Shown piece by piece: positions 1-14,800 of a stretch of 64,000 bases of DNA. A model generated the notes under the pieces. It had not been told where the DNA came from. It ran no database searches and worked only from the letters and a program-made list of their open reading frames with translations. This stretch comes from Angiostrongylus vasorum (lineage: Eukaryota > Nematoda > Chromadorea > Rhabditida > Metastrongylidae): positions 3,832,774 through 3,896,773 of the forward strand of contig JADANN010000458.1 of NCBI GenBank assembly GCA_018806985.1, read 5' to 3'. How positions within the stretch are numbered: position 1 is the stretch's first letter; every line of letters begins with the position of its first letter. The translations under genes and the position numbers were made by a program.

Positions 1-70
1 ATCGAGTAATGTAGCACTTATTGCACTCGAATCGTTCACTTGCATCCATCAACCGTGAAGGTTTCCAAAC
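1..70 (-). repeat. SINE family G, 3' tail fragment
   Basis: This short stretch resembles the tail of the family G elements at 38205 and 10205 (shared words include AGCACTTATTGCA and TTTCCAAAC/TTCAAAC). It is cut by the window edge, so its real length is unknown. Confidence 0.35.
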
Positions 71-908
71 TTTCCCTTATAGGTACGACTACTGCTTGAA
101 ATGTTTTGGTCTTCATTATGAATGTGGTTGAGTATTGGTGGAGTTGATTCTGTTTTGAACGCCGAGATAACCCTAATAGGGCATTTTGTACTTTAACTGA
201 GGAGAATGCTTTGGTGACGGACAGTTCTGGCACCAATTTTTTCTACCTCTGATGGAGGCTTGATGGACTTTTAGCGGGTCGAACTAATGCGTGCATCCGC
301 ATGTATCCGTTCGGCCTTGCACATAATGAAAGTACCACTGCGTTATGCACACCACCTCCGTAAACCAAATTTCATTCTTTAAGCCCACCAAGTTAAGCTG
401 AGAATCCACAAACTTCATCGACACTTCCTGAAACGTTGTAAATTTCTGTTGTAGGAGTTCCATACAATGGCTTCACTGTATTTGACATTGGTTGAATAAG
501 AAGGATTTCCTCTTATTCACAAAGCTTTATAGATCTCAATGGTTCTTATTTCAATCAGTAAGGATAACGACGGGTTGAGATATCTGGATTTATATTTAGA
601 AGCGGCCATTATATTCGCACTTAAGAGTGGAAATTAATTGATATCGGGCTGAGTGATGAGTATAATATGATCGCAAGACCTCAGAGAAGTAAGCTCGAAA
701 ATTAACGGTTACATGTGACTGTATGTTGACGTATTTGAGCTGTGAAAACACTTTGGATAGTAAACTTTGTTCAATGTGTGACACTCGGTTAGTCATACAG
801 CTTTGCTAAAATCGTCACTCCAAGATCGTTGATCCACATTTCTTTAAGTTTGACTGACTTAACGTTTTGAAAACTTCTTTGTTTGGATATTTATACGCAA
901 TTCGCGCA

Positions 909-968
<60 letters not shown>

Positions 969-1147
969 ATATAATGATATACGCAGGATTATTCTGATGA
1001 CGGGTCTGACTCTTTGGCAGCGAAAAAAGAGAAAACTTCTGTTGCTGTTGATGCAATGGTTGGTTTTAGTTTCTTCACAAATCATTGCCACTACTTAATT
1101 TTCGAAGTTTTTTCTGATTTTTTTATTATCATTTCTTCTTTTCTTAG
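71..1147. other. Intron or upstream sequence, no exon recognised
   Basis: No convincing exon was found here on either strand. The only structure seen is the TA microsatellite at 913-957, followed by a short GTAT run. The stretch ends in the pyrimidine-rich splice acceptor of the first mask exon, so it is most likely an intron of that gene. Confidence 0.6.
913..957. repeat. (TA)n microsatellite
   Basis: About 22 uninterrupted TA units are followed by a few GTAT units. The short frames with Ile-Tyr runs that cross it are artefacts of the repeat. Confidence 0.95.
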
Positions 1148-3139
1148 AACAACGATCGTGTCCCCAAAATGCGTGCTGTTGAAGAACCACTGCCTGCTTC
1201 GGTTGTTAGTGAACGCTCCAGCGTCTCCCTCAATCGGCAGCAGAAGCGGTCGGCTATTCGTCGCAACCGTAATGAAAGCGGAAAAAGTGAATTTTAGTAA
1301 TTTTATGTAATTTATGTTTAGTTCATTGCTCCCAGTTTATTGTTCGTAGTTTTATGGCATTGAAGGTTCAAACGGTCAAACACTAACTCCTCTAAGTAAC
1401 GCTGTTGTTTCTTCAAAAAATGCTGTTCCGTCGGTTCTCGTTTCAAAAAGTGCTGTGCACACAGATGAGTGGGTGAAAGCGAGCAAGAAGTCTAAAGCGT
1501 CGAGTAGACCGAAGAATAGTACGGTCTGTTCAGTTGGAAAGGACTTTTACTTAGACGATAATTATAGTGGTTGGAAGGATGTAGAATTGGTTAGCCTTTC
1601 AATTTGTTGTAGGAATTGCTGTTTATATGCATTATTGTCACCTTTAATATCATTATTATTATGAGCACTTTTACTATTTCTTATTATTACTACTATCGTT
1701 GTCGTTATTGTTATCACTAACTACCTATTTGCTTGGATACTTAGAAAGCTCATCCTTACACATTGTGCTGTTCGTATCACTTCCGTTAGTTTCGCTGTCG
1801 TGGTACCGTTATTCATCTAAGTAATGGAGTTTGAACGGAGGCTACAGCAACGACATAGGGCTTTGTGGATTTTTGCATCAGTAACGTTCTAAATGGGGTG
1901 CCTGTAGCCAAGTGTTTAGATCTGCCCTGCAATACACATGGGTTCGATCCCATGCTCCAGTCTCACCAAGCCTTTCATCTCTCCCGTTTCGGCAAATTGT
2001 TACCAGCCTTTTTGGCAGTTTGGCGATACATTCATCAGTAGACCACTGCGAGTCATTGTATTGGCCAAATATGCATTCCTTCACCTCTAACGATGCTCAA
2101 TGAAGTCGAATGCATGACGCATCCCTGAGGGATTGATCGACGCCGAAAGCTTTTAGAGCTTTGGGAAAACGATTTGACAATTCATGACGTTGAAAAACTG
2201 GGAAACTGGTTGCCTGGGTATAGGGATCGAAAGAACTCCACGAATAATGATCGTTAAGTCTTTTTCCATTTAGAGGCTTAATCGTTGCATGGGTGCGAAA
2301 TATCTCGTGTTGGATGGGTTGATCAATGCTGAGAGATTTATCCTTTAGCTTTGACATTTTAAAGTCTGGGGAAGCGTGGTTTTATTTGAAATCCTAAGAG
2401 AGCCTTCGACGTTGTTTCTAGGTATTTTTCCGGTTTTCTGGTCTGTGAGTGAAATTCTTCCAGGATTGACGACGCTTTTCTTCTCAATTTCCCAAACTGA
2501 AATGAGAGAAGTAATTTTTTCTCGCCATACATCCCGTTCGACACTCAGCAACATTCCTGGCCACGATTATGCGATAAACCCTCTGGGGATTGTTGCTATA
2601 ATTGTTTCTTAGCCTTATTTTATTTTCTACAACGTTTTAGCGTTATTATCAGTAATGTAGCCATTAATTGACTATTTAGTAGTAGTAATACTTCATTGCT
2701 ATTATGTACTGCATATGTAGTAATAGCATGCATATATAGATATACATAATGCATACATATGTTATGTATTTATGTGTGCATACGAAGTTGACTCACACTT
2801 CTATCCGATTTAGCATCTGTCATCCACGTAAGTATTCGAATTTTGCTTGTGTTCGGCTTCCATTTGAGGATTTTGCCTTTGTTACGCAAATGCTTTGGCG
2901 CTAGTGCAATAGATTCTCCTTAGAATCCTAGTGTTGCTGTGCAGGGACATTACCACATCCTATCGCTAGTCTTTGTGGAAAGGAGTAAACTCTTTTCAAA
3001 CAGGTCTGGTACCAAATTGCCGACCTCGGAATGATGGGGGGGTGTCTTAGTTGCACTGAAATGCAGGATAGAACCGACTGTGTATTGCACGGTACCTCAT
3101 GAAACTTCACTTCCCAAGCCCCCACTTTTTTATTACTGC

Positions 3140-3188
<49 letters not shown>

Positions 3189-6100
3189 CGTCATCATCAT
3201 CATCATCATCATTACTGTTGTCTTCGTCACTACAATAAGTTGGTTTCATCTATCACTATTTGTTGGCATTGTTATTCCCAGTGCTGCTACTAAACCACTG
3301 CTGCTATGTATAGTTATGCTTATAATAATGGTAATGATTGCAGTCTCGACGTCGCTCTTCAACACTCAGTGTAGGTAGCAGCGTGATTGCTCGAGTGATT
3401 GGTCGAGGTGGTGCTAACATTAATGCCATTCGTGAGGCCACTGGTGCATCCATTGAAGTGGAGAAACAATCGGCCGTACGCCGTGATCAGCACGATCGCC
3501 AAATTTGCATCCGGGGTACCCAAGAAACTGTTAGGTATGTGTTGTTCGTTCTAATTTTTGCACGATAGGTAAACGAAAAGGAAGTCTCGGTTTTGGAATG
3601 TGTTTTCAAAGCCCAATAGGTTTTCGGACATAAAAATATGACTTATCACCAAACTGTCGAGATTTTTTTTCTTTTTCGCTTGTCGTAATTTGAACATTAT
3701 AATTGGCTCGAGCTCTTCTTAGGAGCTTAAAAAATTCTCTAGTTGTACAATGCTTACTTTTTATTTGCTGTCTACTATAATCTTTCACAGCAGGGGTATG
3801 ATGCGAAATACAACCACATTGATGCTGAGATATTTGCAAAACTCCGGACGGCAGGGTGTCTGCGGTGGGGAACGAAAGCGCTATACCCTTTCCGGAAGCT
3901 AACGCGTTCACCACCACACCATGCGGGTCCTTCGTTTCGCCTGTCTCTCAGCTAGTTCTCTTATTTTAATTGTCGTTAAGAAGTTAGTGGAGTTGAAGTG
4001 ACTAGTGAAACGGAAATTATAACACAACAATTTATAACTTCCACGACCGACTTTCTATTAACCTCGGCATTGATTGAATAATTATATTAACAACAATTTG
4101 CATATTTTCTTATTTTATGTACTATTGAACTTACACGAGTTCGTTGAAGAACTCCATTGTGGCTAAAGTTTCGGCGCCTTCGACTTCGTCAGAGCCGCAT
4201 TGATTCAAGTCAACTGTCCACGGCCATTCATTCTTCCGATGTGAGTCTTCGTGACCACACTAAATCGAATCCAGTGGAGGACCACTCGAATGAACTAACT
4301 GCACTCAGCAGTTTCCTTTTGTACAAGTCAAGAAATTATTAACGAACGCATGGTGCAAATGCATGAAAGATTTGTTCTTGTTGAATTCGACCTTGAAGAT
4401 GAGGGAGGTTGCGGACGTTCTTCTGTAATTGACGGCAATGAATTGAAGGGTTTGGTAGAAGTAGGTAAACCCACAACTGTTCGATTTGCAACTGTTTAGA
4501 ACCATCTAAAGAGGATTTTGAAGTGGAAAAAAGCTCGGAAAATAGATGCTTTACGATTAGCGTTAACTACTGCCTATTAGTAATATTTTACTAATGTTGC
4601 ATGTGACCTGTTAATACCATGTAATGTTTTGATGCGTCTCAGCACTTTGATAGCTTTCCAATTTTGAATAAAAGGAGGGAATGATGTTGTAGGAAACATA
4701 GCAGTTCTAAGCTGTTTCAGCGATCATTGAATGAGCGCAACGCATACGTAGTGGCAATGCAAGTTTGTGCATCAGTCATTACTGTAACAAGAGAGAGGGA
4801 TGAGAGATTGTACATGTAGGAAATTCGGCATTTTCGCGGATGGATGAATAGCCAGTCAGTCTCGTGTGTTAACCTGTGGAAAAGGTCGTGGTTTGATGAG
4901 GATCGATACCACTAAGCCAAATTTTTCTAAATAGTTGATGGTGCGATAGTAGTATCGTTCTTTTTTAGATGTTGTCGGGACATTAGAAGGTTTTAGTATT
5001 CTTCATTTTCTGTTTTCTTGGTAAACACGTGCGGATTTGTTATTACATTGTATTTATCCGCAGTATCTGATGTTTCGACGGATCTCGCCTTCTTTAGAGC
5101 CTGAAATGGTCAAGTTAACCGCAACCTAAAAAGAGCTCTCGGCGTTGATCAATCCCCTTAGCAATGCGCCATTCATTCGACTTTATTAAGCATCGTTTCG
5201 AGGTGATTGAATGCATATCTGTCCTTTACAATGACTCCCGATGGCCTACCGTTGTATCAGGCCATTGCTGCAATCCGCCCAGAGAGGTATGGTGCCAATC
5301 TGCCGACCCCAGAGGGATGGGAATACGGACGCTGGAATCGATCCCATGTGTGTACCGGGGAGCCCTTTACCACTGCGCCACACGTGAACCGCAACTTATT
5401 CAGCTAAAATCCTCCTTAACCTCAGCAAAAAAAATCGTCATACCAATTTCCAATCGCATTGGATTTGAGGGAACTTCCTCACACACTCACCACTCCCTAT
5501 TAGTCTTCCACTGGGTATTCCATGGGGAGATCAACCATGCAGACCTAACAGTTGGATAACCGGCAACTTACTTGACTTGGTACTTGAGTGGCCCGTTCTC
5601 ACTTTTGCGGGCCCCAGCATGATCTCGATTTTTCGGAGGTTTGCTGGTTAAGCCATTGTGGTTCCCTGGAATCCGGAGGTCAGCCTGGCCAAAGTCTGCC
5701 CCAGGTCTTCCCCACCGCCTCAGGCAATCGCAGCCCTTGTGGATCAGAGGGAGGTTTGCCACCATGCGACTTTGATACCAGGATGGTGGTGGATCCTGGT
5801 ATTGGTATTGGTTTATTCTTAGCTAGGCTTCCTGATGGAAACGCTGAACTTCTTCTCAGCTCGGGCGACCCTGCCAAGGGATGAATTCCCCCGCGGTACC
5901 TCGCAGTCCGACACCCAGGAACACCTTCAAGCCACGATGAGGCGGTAAACCGTTGGGAAGAGTCGGCAACACTCACGTTAAAATATCGGTATGAGATATC
6001 CAGAGATATTTAGAGATACTAGGTGTTTAGGGATTTGTTTTTTTTTCTTGCTGGTATTTTAACATGAGAGTTGCTCATTGCCCGTCCGTGTGAGATTTAT

Positions 6101-9100
6101 AAGGTTGCTCTCCACGTGGAATACACAGTAGAAGACTCAGAACGGCAGTGAATGTGTAAAGAAGCTGTTTCATACCCAATGCAATTGAAACTGGGTGTCT
6201 TGATTTGTTTGTTGTGATTATGGAGGTGTTTAGCTTACGAGATTGCGGCTAATTTGACTTTAACAGAATTTGAAGGAGACTAAATCCCCTGTGACGGCAG
6301 CTGTTATAAATAAATATTATGTAATAAATAACAACCTCATAGGTGCGCATCAAGAAAATAGTGAAATATTTATCAATTTCGAGATGAGTAGGAAGTTTTT
6401 CTTGCGATTTCTTCATTCACATTTCCAGAAGTATTCAGATCAAAAAACATAGGTTTTTGATTATAGGGAGAAATTGTTGTGGTAATGCACGATCAAGAAG
6501 CTTTGGTTGAAATCCCGTTATCAGCTGTACTTACCAGTGTTTTATTCTTCCATTATGCATTTTCAGAAATGCTACGCAAATGATCAATGGTCTCATTGCT
6601 GACAATGACATCTCAGTAACCGAAGTAATAAGACAAGTGAGTTTCTGGATGCTTCAATCTTTACGTTTTCACTGGTCGGACGAGATTCTAGTACAGCTGA
6701 AATCCCTTGTGGAGGTTTCATCTCTTTGTTTTGTCTTGAATATCTGTTTACTTATTAATATGATTTGTTTTGTACGAGTACTGTAAGGATCCCAGAATTT
6801 CTGTTATGGGTTCGTTTTCTTGTATCCATCACCTACGAGTGTAGTTGGATTTGGCTTTGAGTTCTACTGCTATTTCAGGATTTTATCTTCTTCATGAACG
6901 TTCAACGCTGCTCAAATTGATTTTTTTCTCAAAATCCTGTTTTAAGTTTCTAAGAGCATTCCTGATTCTGTACAGCAGAGAATCACGAGGCTTTACGAAG
7001 CTTTTCCTGAACAAGTGTGGCTCGATGATACATTTTCGTTTAACAGCGGATCGGGTCAATCGATCGTGCTTTTATGCATGGCACATCCAACCTTCTCACT
7101 ATTTGATTCGCTTACCGAGCTCTTCTGCATCAATAGTCCGTCAAACTTGGGTTTTTTTTTTTTGTTACGTAAGTCCGTTTCAAGAATGGAAACACACTTT
7201 TAAATGATTTGTGGTTATGCAGTGGTACCGCGATATTTTTAGCAGTCAAATAGTGAGTCATTTGCAAAAGTCTGTAGTGACTATGTACTTTAACATATTT
7301 CCAATATCGTCTTTTTTCCATACTTACCGATAATTTTTCTATAATGAGATTACTTGAGAAATTGGAAACATGAAATCCTTACATTTAGACTGTCATGTAT
7401 CACTCTTGTGTATAATTTTCCTTAAACGTTTTCATCCTGAATTTTTATAACGTCTAACTCCTCTAACAATTGCAAACAAGATTCAGTTTCTGAAGACTTT
7501 AACGTAAGAGTCGTTGTTGCCACGAGCAACGTAGGGAAACATCACCGCATCGGTATGGGCGAAGCTCCGTCTTATTCAGTTTCATTCAATGCTCGCAGTA
7601 GGGCTTGACAAGAAAGAAATGTGGTAAAGGAACTATTTAGTAAGAAATTTTGGACTCCGTTTGTTTACTTAACAATATTTTAATTGCATTTTTCCGGCTA
7701 TATCCCACCGCCACGCTTTGTAGTGTTGGTAATGTGTTGTGGGAAACGGACTGAGCGTAAAAGTTCGCATTTCGACATGTCCTTATTGTACACTTAAATA
7801 TGTGTTCCCAGGTTCTCCGCGGAAATGCTCCTGCAACAATTTCGTCAGAAAGTGGATCGCGTTCGAATAATTCACATGATACCAAAACTACGGCGCTTGT
7901 GACTACAACCGTGAATTCGACAACATCATCATCATCTTCTAAACCACCGATGGCACCGATCACGGCGAACGTCTGGCAACAGCGGATGGCTGCACGTCAG
8001 CGAGAGCAGCAACAGCAGCAGACGGTTAACGGTACGTTGTTCGTATTCTTATTGTAAATGGAGCCCCCATTTCGATTACTACGTTCATATTTTTTCCAGT
8101 TAGCGCTGCTGCGAAGGAAACTATTTCTCCTGCTTCAATGGTCACCTATCCTTCAGCGTTGGATGCACTTTCTTCATCAGCTTCTTCGGTGTTAAATATT
8201 TCTCTACTCAATTGTGCTGAGTCTTCTTTAAAATACACTTCTCCATCCACTGCTCCTACTATTTCCACTTCGTTTTCTAACAAATCCGAAGGAAATACGG
8301 CTCAAGCTACCAGCATCCCAGCTCCTGTCAGTCTTTTGAGCACGCCACTTCATGTAGATAAAGAACTTCCTAGGAAAGCACCAGGATACAGATCACCAAG
8401 TACTCAGACTTCTTGTGAGTTTTAATTAAAAAAGAAACATTATTGGATATTTGTTATTAGGTTGATTTATAGAGTAACAGTAGATTTTGGACGACATTTC
8501 AGCTGGGCACACACCCAATTTTAAAACAAAATGTGATCTACTTGAATCCAAACGTTTTTTCTGGTAAAAAAATACGGCTTTTTTCTTATTCTACTGACAT
8601 GGAATCTCGAAATATTAGAGGTAGCAACTTCTCTATGGGCATTTTCAGCAAGTGAGTGGTTGTTAAAGATTTTCGGTTGCAGGTAGTTGACGAGGTGCTT
8701 GGAAAAATGGTGATCAGATGTGATGTAAAAGTAGTATGCACGCTAGAAGTGGGCTTTACATCCAAGCATCTGCTGTGCATGACGAGATAACCTCATTTCT
8801 TCAGGCGAACGTTCTCGTGTAAGAAAAAAAAATCGCGCGCTTTTCAGATGTTTTCGTTTTTCACCGGTGGTGAACTTCTGAACTTAAATGGCTACGTCAC
8901 AGTGGTAGTGTTTCGATGATGTTGGTTATAAGGGGTTCCATCACTATGCCACAGATATAATAAATCAACTTTTCACCATTTATCTTAGGTTTTTGTGCTG
9001 GACACTGCCGTAAAAAGGTGATATTGTGTGGCAGAATAAATGACAAATTCAGATTTGGTCTTGTTTTTGTCACTGAGATGAGAAAATGTCCGATTCGAGT

Positions 9101-11796
9101 GAGCTTCTCGAGAGACCTTCCAATATGAGAAATGTACACAATTGTCTATTCACTATACGGAATGCTACCACGGACCGTTGCTGGTTCGCGTAAGGTAGTT
9201 TTAGTTTGCCACTGTGGTGGAAGCGCGCTGCGTAGTCATCGAAGGCTGTTTACGTCTTTTTAGCGGTCAACTCCAGTGCTAGTTCAAACCGACATGTTAT
9301 CGACTTTGATATTATAGACAGTTTATGTCCAGGAACGTGTCCGTGTTTACCATTAATTCACCTCAGTGCTTGTGTAAACAAAAATAAGCCAGGATTGAAG
9401 GTGTAGCAGCGTTTTCCGGGTAGCTTAATGCAATGCGTTAATTCGGTATTTACTATGACGCATTCTTAAATGATAAGATATGAGGAATTCATATGCATTG
9501 TTTTGCAGGTGTATCACTGTCGACAGAACAAACCGTTTTGTCCTCAGTTCCAGCTCCTGTGTCATCTACGCGATGCACCATAGGATCTCCATCTGCTGCA
9601 ATTTCTCCACCTCCAGGATTTCTCTCTGCTGCTTCTCATAATGGCAAATGTTTGTATAATCACATGCTTATCAGTTTAACACCAACTGCTTTTGTTTGGA
9701 TTATGAAACAAGTTTTCAAGTTGGCGCTGGTAGCGTTCTAATCGTTCAACTGCAATAAATGTTTATCTGTTTGCCACTGAGTTTTGTAAACCAGTTATTA
9801 TATTGCTTCATTTCAGCCGTTTTGAACAAAGGAACTGTATTCCCACCTTCGACAACTATGGAATCCGTGTCTACAGACGTTCTTCCATCTCCACTGATTT
9901 CTTCTCATACTGGAAAGCTATCTAGTCTGAATTGTCCCACTACTGCCACAGCTACTGGAAATGATCTGTCATCATTGCACTTTCTAGATGAAACTACTCG
10001 TGCTAAGCTCGCTGAGGTAAGCGGTGCAATTTTTGGTTTGCTATACATACAGATTGTTTTTTTTGCACTTTTTTCACTATTTAACACATAACGCCCATTG
10101 CTCGTTATTTGACATCCGACTACGAATTCGAGTGATCGAGGCGTTGAGTACTTCAGAAAACACTCAGCTCTATTGCTGCAGAAGTATAAATACTTTTTTT
10201 AAAACATTACCCACCGTCACCCATTGTGCGAATCCCAGCACTTCTTACATTTGATTCGTTTCCTCACATCTGTATTCCACGAAGGTCTTCGTATTTACTT
10301 GTAGATTCAGCTGCTATTTTAAGATCTCCAATCTTACTTATGAACGTCGTTGAATGTTGGTCGGGTAGCTTCTGCTAGATTCTTCGAAAATCATGCTAGA
10401 GCACTACAAAGTTTTCATTCTAGGCAGTTAGCGGCCTTTATGGATCGGAGTTAGTTTTCTAGACAAGTCTGGTACCAAATTTCTCTACCACGGAGTGGTG
10501 GGAGGTCTGGTTGGCCTGGTGTAGGTTGATTTAAGGGAGTTATTGAAGGGCATCGCTAACATTGCTTTACATGCCCCTTTGGTATATCTGATATACTTTT
10601 CTTCGACTCTTAGAATTCTAAATTTGTTTATACTAACGCAGCAACCATAAGCGTCAGAGATATTCAGAACACAATGATCTCTTAATGGACGAAATTGTTT
10701 TAGTTCATTTGCTTTGATGTCCGAAATACAAGCATCGACGGAAAGTGTGAACTCTGGACCACCAATATTTCGTCCGGTTATGATCCAGAAGCTTTTGGAT
10801 AGCGAAGATCTGTAAATAGTTCACTTCACAAGTGATAGTTCGCTCTCCTAGGACAAGCAAGTAACCAGTACCTCTGGGTTAAGCAAGTTAGTACCAGGCT
10901 TGTCTGAAAGGCTCATTCTGTTCCACAAAGTACGTGTACTGTGGTGGGGATCTGAGAACCCGGTAGTCCATTGTTCATGGGTTTAATCAATTCGACATAA
11001 CATGAAGAAGACAAAATCATCAATTAGTAGTCGAAATCACACGCAAATCCGTATACGTAAATGGTGGGTGAAGCGTTGAGTGAAGAAGGTGCTGGGAACA
11101 TCTCTTCAAATATATTTTGCTTTTGAAAAGGTGTTATATAAAAAACATTTTGAAAAGCTGATATATGTACACATATATATATATTTATATGCATATATGC
11201 AATATATATATATATATATTTGTATACATATATACATATCACCTGTCGTCCCGTTAATCGTCCAGTGGCTTGAGCTGGCGCCAGCAAATATTCCGTTTAT
11301 CCGTGTCGTGTGCAAGAGTAGCTCAATGAGTTCTAGTTGCTCTCGGGACTCGCTGAGCAACATATCTTTCTTCTAAGATTTTCCTGAAGAACTTAGGCTA
11401 TCGGCTTCTCCCAGCCTGTGCAGCTTGCTTCGATAATAGCTGTTGCTGTTCTTTCTTTAAGATCTTTTATCGCTTGTCTGCATTGTTTTGCATGTTCGGA
11501 TGTGAGTTGGAGGTTGCCTGGAGCTCATGCGATTCCAGTATCAGCTCAAGTATTTCTGGCGACAGACTTCTCTCGGTAACTTTCGAACTCTCAGTTTTCA
11601 TAGCGCTAGCGTGATGTTGATTGAGCTGATCGTATTCCTCGTCGATGTTATTGAGAACGGCACTTTGCCAGCAGCAGACTAATGAATTGAATAAATCCCA
11701 GTTCATGGTTGTTGTGGGACTTCGTTTTTTGAATTTAGCGGCTTTTGCTCTTTGCACGAAACATGGCTAGAAGCCACATGTATACACTACTATATA

Positions 11797-11853
<57 letters not shown>

Positions 11854-14800
11854 ATAGTGTTTGTGATGATAAAGGAGTTCTGGAACTCACTCAAAAACGA
11901 CACCCCTTTTGTCCACAGCGGGCACTATGGGTTGATAGGAAATGTTTACCGTGCGATCCAAATCTCGTTTTTGAATTTTTCCGATAGGGTTATGAAAGTG
12001 TTTTGGTTTGTAAAGGAAGTAATCACAAATCATATGTTTGTTTAGGTCCTTAAGAAACCGAAATTCGCTGAAATGTTAGCTATTAATAAGTAAACTAATA
12101 TTAACCTTGTGTCGATGTTTATATTTTAAAACGGTCATTTTCCCATGACGTGAATTGAGGTCAATGCGTTTCAGGAGCTGCAAGTTGGAATTGTAGCGCT
12201 TTTCATTTCGTTATAATCGATTTATATATGTGGATCGTTCAAAGTAAAGCTTTCCAGATATGGGGAACTGCTAAACAAGACCAATCTGTGCAGGAGCAGG
12301 CATGGGGAAATCAGGTGTTACTAAATAACTTCGCTAATCTTAACATCGGTAATTCGGTGAGAATGCGGTGTTTCACATTCCTCTGAAGGAGTAACATTTT
12401 TCCTCATGTAATATCATTTGCAGTCAAAGGATTGGGCCAGTACTCTTCACGACAATTTATTTATGAGCACTGCGACATCAAAAGGAACAACGAGTGTCGG
12501 TACGCATCAGCAACCAACTTTAACTCCGCAAACGTCGACTACTTTTGTTGGAAGCACTTCGAGCAGTGACTGGTCTGTGTCTACCACAAAATCCTTACCA
12601 CTGTATGCCAGACCACAGGTGTGTCAGTAGGTACCACATATTTGCGATAGATAATTTTGTTTAGCTTCTGCACATAAAAGTAGAAGTGCTGCAGTTAGGA
12701 GTCATGTTATGTGTATTTGCTTTATCTCACCGTTTATCTGCCTATACTTTTCATAAGTGATTCAGATGCGTGTTTCTTCTGCTCTACAACACAGTGTGGG
12801 CACCACGATATCTTCCACTGCTCCAAACCGTTCTTATAATGCCAACTCGACCTGTCAGCCTGAAAACAACGTGTTGTTCAATCAACTTGCCGCACAATTG
12901 CTAATTCAACAACAAGGTGTTTCCTCAACGACGGTCCCACCAGTTCAGTCGTACTATCCGTCACCTTCGTATACCGATCCAGCCATTATTGGCATGGGTC
13001 ATTTGTCTACAGCTAGCTCAGGCACTGGTGGAAGTAACACGTCGTCAGGACAAACCGCAGTGAAATCGGCGTATACAAATCCTTACCAGGTATCCAGAGT
13101 ATATGTCATCAAGACTGTTTTCTTGAAAGCATTAAAGTGTACAGGAAAGCAAGCTTAATTTGCTTAGCCTAATGAATGGAAATATAAATGCATATGAACT
13201 GTAGAGGCTTTTTTATCCATATGTCGGTATACCAATCTTTTTGTAGAAGGGTTCTTTGCTATCAAAATCACGTTTTCCGTCAATGAAAGGTGTCGCTTCT
13301 TCTAAATTTTTACAAAGAATGTTCTCGATTTGATTATTTTTTTCCTTTTTATATAAAACTGTTCTTTATCTTTCGAATCATCATTGAATTTTTACCAAAA
13401 CTCTTTTCCTGTTTGAGTAAATTCGAATATACTGGGAAACTAGTTGGTAGCATAGAGTTCTCGTAACATTTATGTGGGATTCACACTGCTTCTATGTTCT
13501 GTGTGAGGCAATGTTTCATTTTCTTTTTTGTTGCTTGACAGGTGCACTCTCATTGTTGGGTCGGACGAACATACAACTATGGCGGTTGGATGACTCATGT
13601 TACTTGCTGACTTAGATACTTGGACGGGCCGTCCTCACTGATTGTGCAGGCCTCAACACAATCTCCATTTTTCGGAGTTTTGCTGGTTTAGCCACTGGGT
13701 TTCCCTGGAATCCCAAGATCACCCTGGCCAAGTCTGCCCCAGGTTTTCGCCGCCACAGGCAGTCGCAGCCTGCCCTTGGGGATCAGAGGGAAGTTTGCCA
13801 CCATGCGACTAGTTTGATACCGGGAAGCTGGTGGATCCTAGTATTAATTTACTCTTAGCTGGGCTTCGTAGTAGAAACGCCGGACGCATCAGCTTGGGAG
13901 ACCCTGCTAGGGGGAGAATCCCTCGCTGTACATCGCAGACCGACACCCAGCAATACCTCCCAGCCACAATGAGGCGGTAAACCCTGCGGAAGGAGTCATG
14001 TTAAATTCCGATAATTGGTGGTAAAGAAATAATAAGATTAGGATCAGTTTAGCAATAGTGCTTTTATTTTTATTGCTCCATGTTTTCTTTCTCCAGGCTG
14101 CAAGTAACGAATATGAATCTTTGAATTCATTGCTAAATAGCTCTTTTGGACATCACCAAAATGGCGACTTCAGTATTACACATGTATGTTCTTTTCATAA
14201 TGTTGCCTAATTAGATGACGAAATGTTGATAAGGAAGATTTCAATCTATTTGCTTCTCGATAACATATGGTAATCAGTAATAGAAGAGGTCTCATACAAA
14301 AGCTGATGTTGCTTTACATTTTTGATTTGAAAACCGACGTTTGAAATCTGGTTTATCGTCGTAGGATTGTGCCAAAATAGTTTATATTGCAGCAGTCTTG
14401 TACGTATCCATCGTCACCATCTGCTACTCGCTCGTTGACCGCTCCTCGAATTCAGCCCAGTGCGGGAACTTTTGTTCCACCGCCTGGTTTCGGTGCAGTA
14501 GCTTCTTCACAAAGCACAGGTCTTGGTGGCGCCAATCCTGCTATACCACCTCCTTCGCTTCGACCTTACTACAACGCTCAGATGCCACCACCAACTGGTT
14601 TGCCTCTACAGCCGACACAGCATACATCATTTGCCACCTTTAATAGGTTTGCTTAGATTTTTTTTAATTGCTTGAAATTGACATAACATAAAGGACTCTG
14701 TAGTCTATAGTCCTCTCACCTTACTGATGCGCTTCATTTTTTTCTGGAGAGCTTTTCCATATCTTGGAATATTTTTTAAAATTGCTTTTTTTTTCTTGTT

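Larger units (their letters stand above)
1590..3343. other. mask intron with repeats
   Basis: This intron holds a family A SINE (1895-2155), a second loose A-type tail at about 2310-2352, a family G-like fragment (2915-3080) and TTA/ATC microsatellites. No other exon was recognised. Confidence 0.7.
10017..12257. other. mask intron with SINE and RTE remains
   Basis: This 2.2-kb intron holds a family G SINE (10205-10560), two TA-rich tracts and an internally deleted RTE copy on the opposite strand (11235-11765). The stretch 10561-11160 shows nothing recognisable. Confidence 0.7.

Noticed and set aside
883..1098. Open frames on both strands with long Ile-Tyr runs
   Set aside because: They are produced by the TA microsatellite; the same applies at 11024-11376, 11752-12045 and 47610-47946.
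2928..3293. Frames with poly-Ile, poly-Tyr or poly-His
   Set aside because: Translation of the TTA/ATC microsatellite, not protein.
5164..5976. Overlapping open frames of 65-131 codons on both strands
   Set aside because: They lie wholly inside family A and B repeats, which recur elsewhere with different stops.
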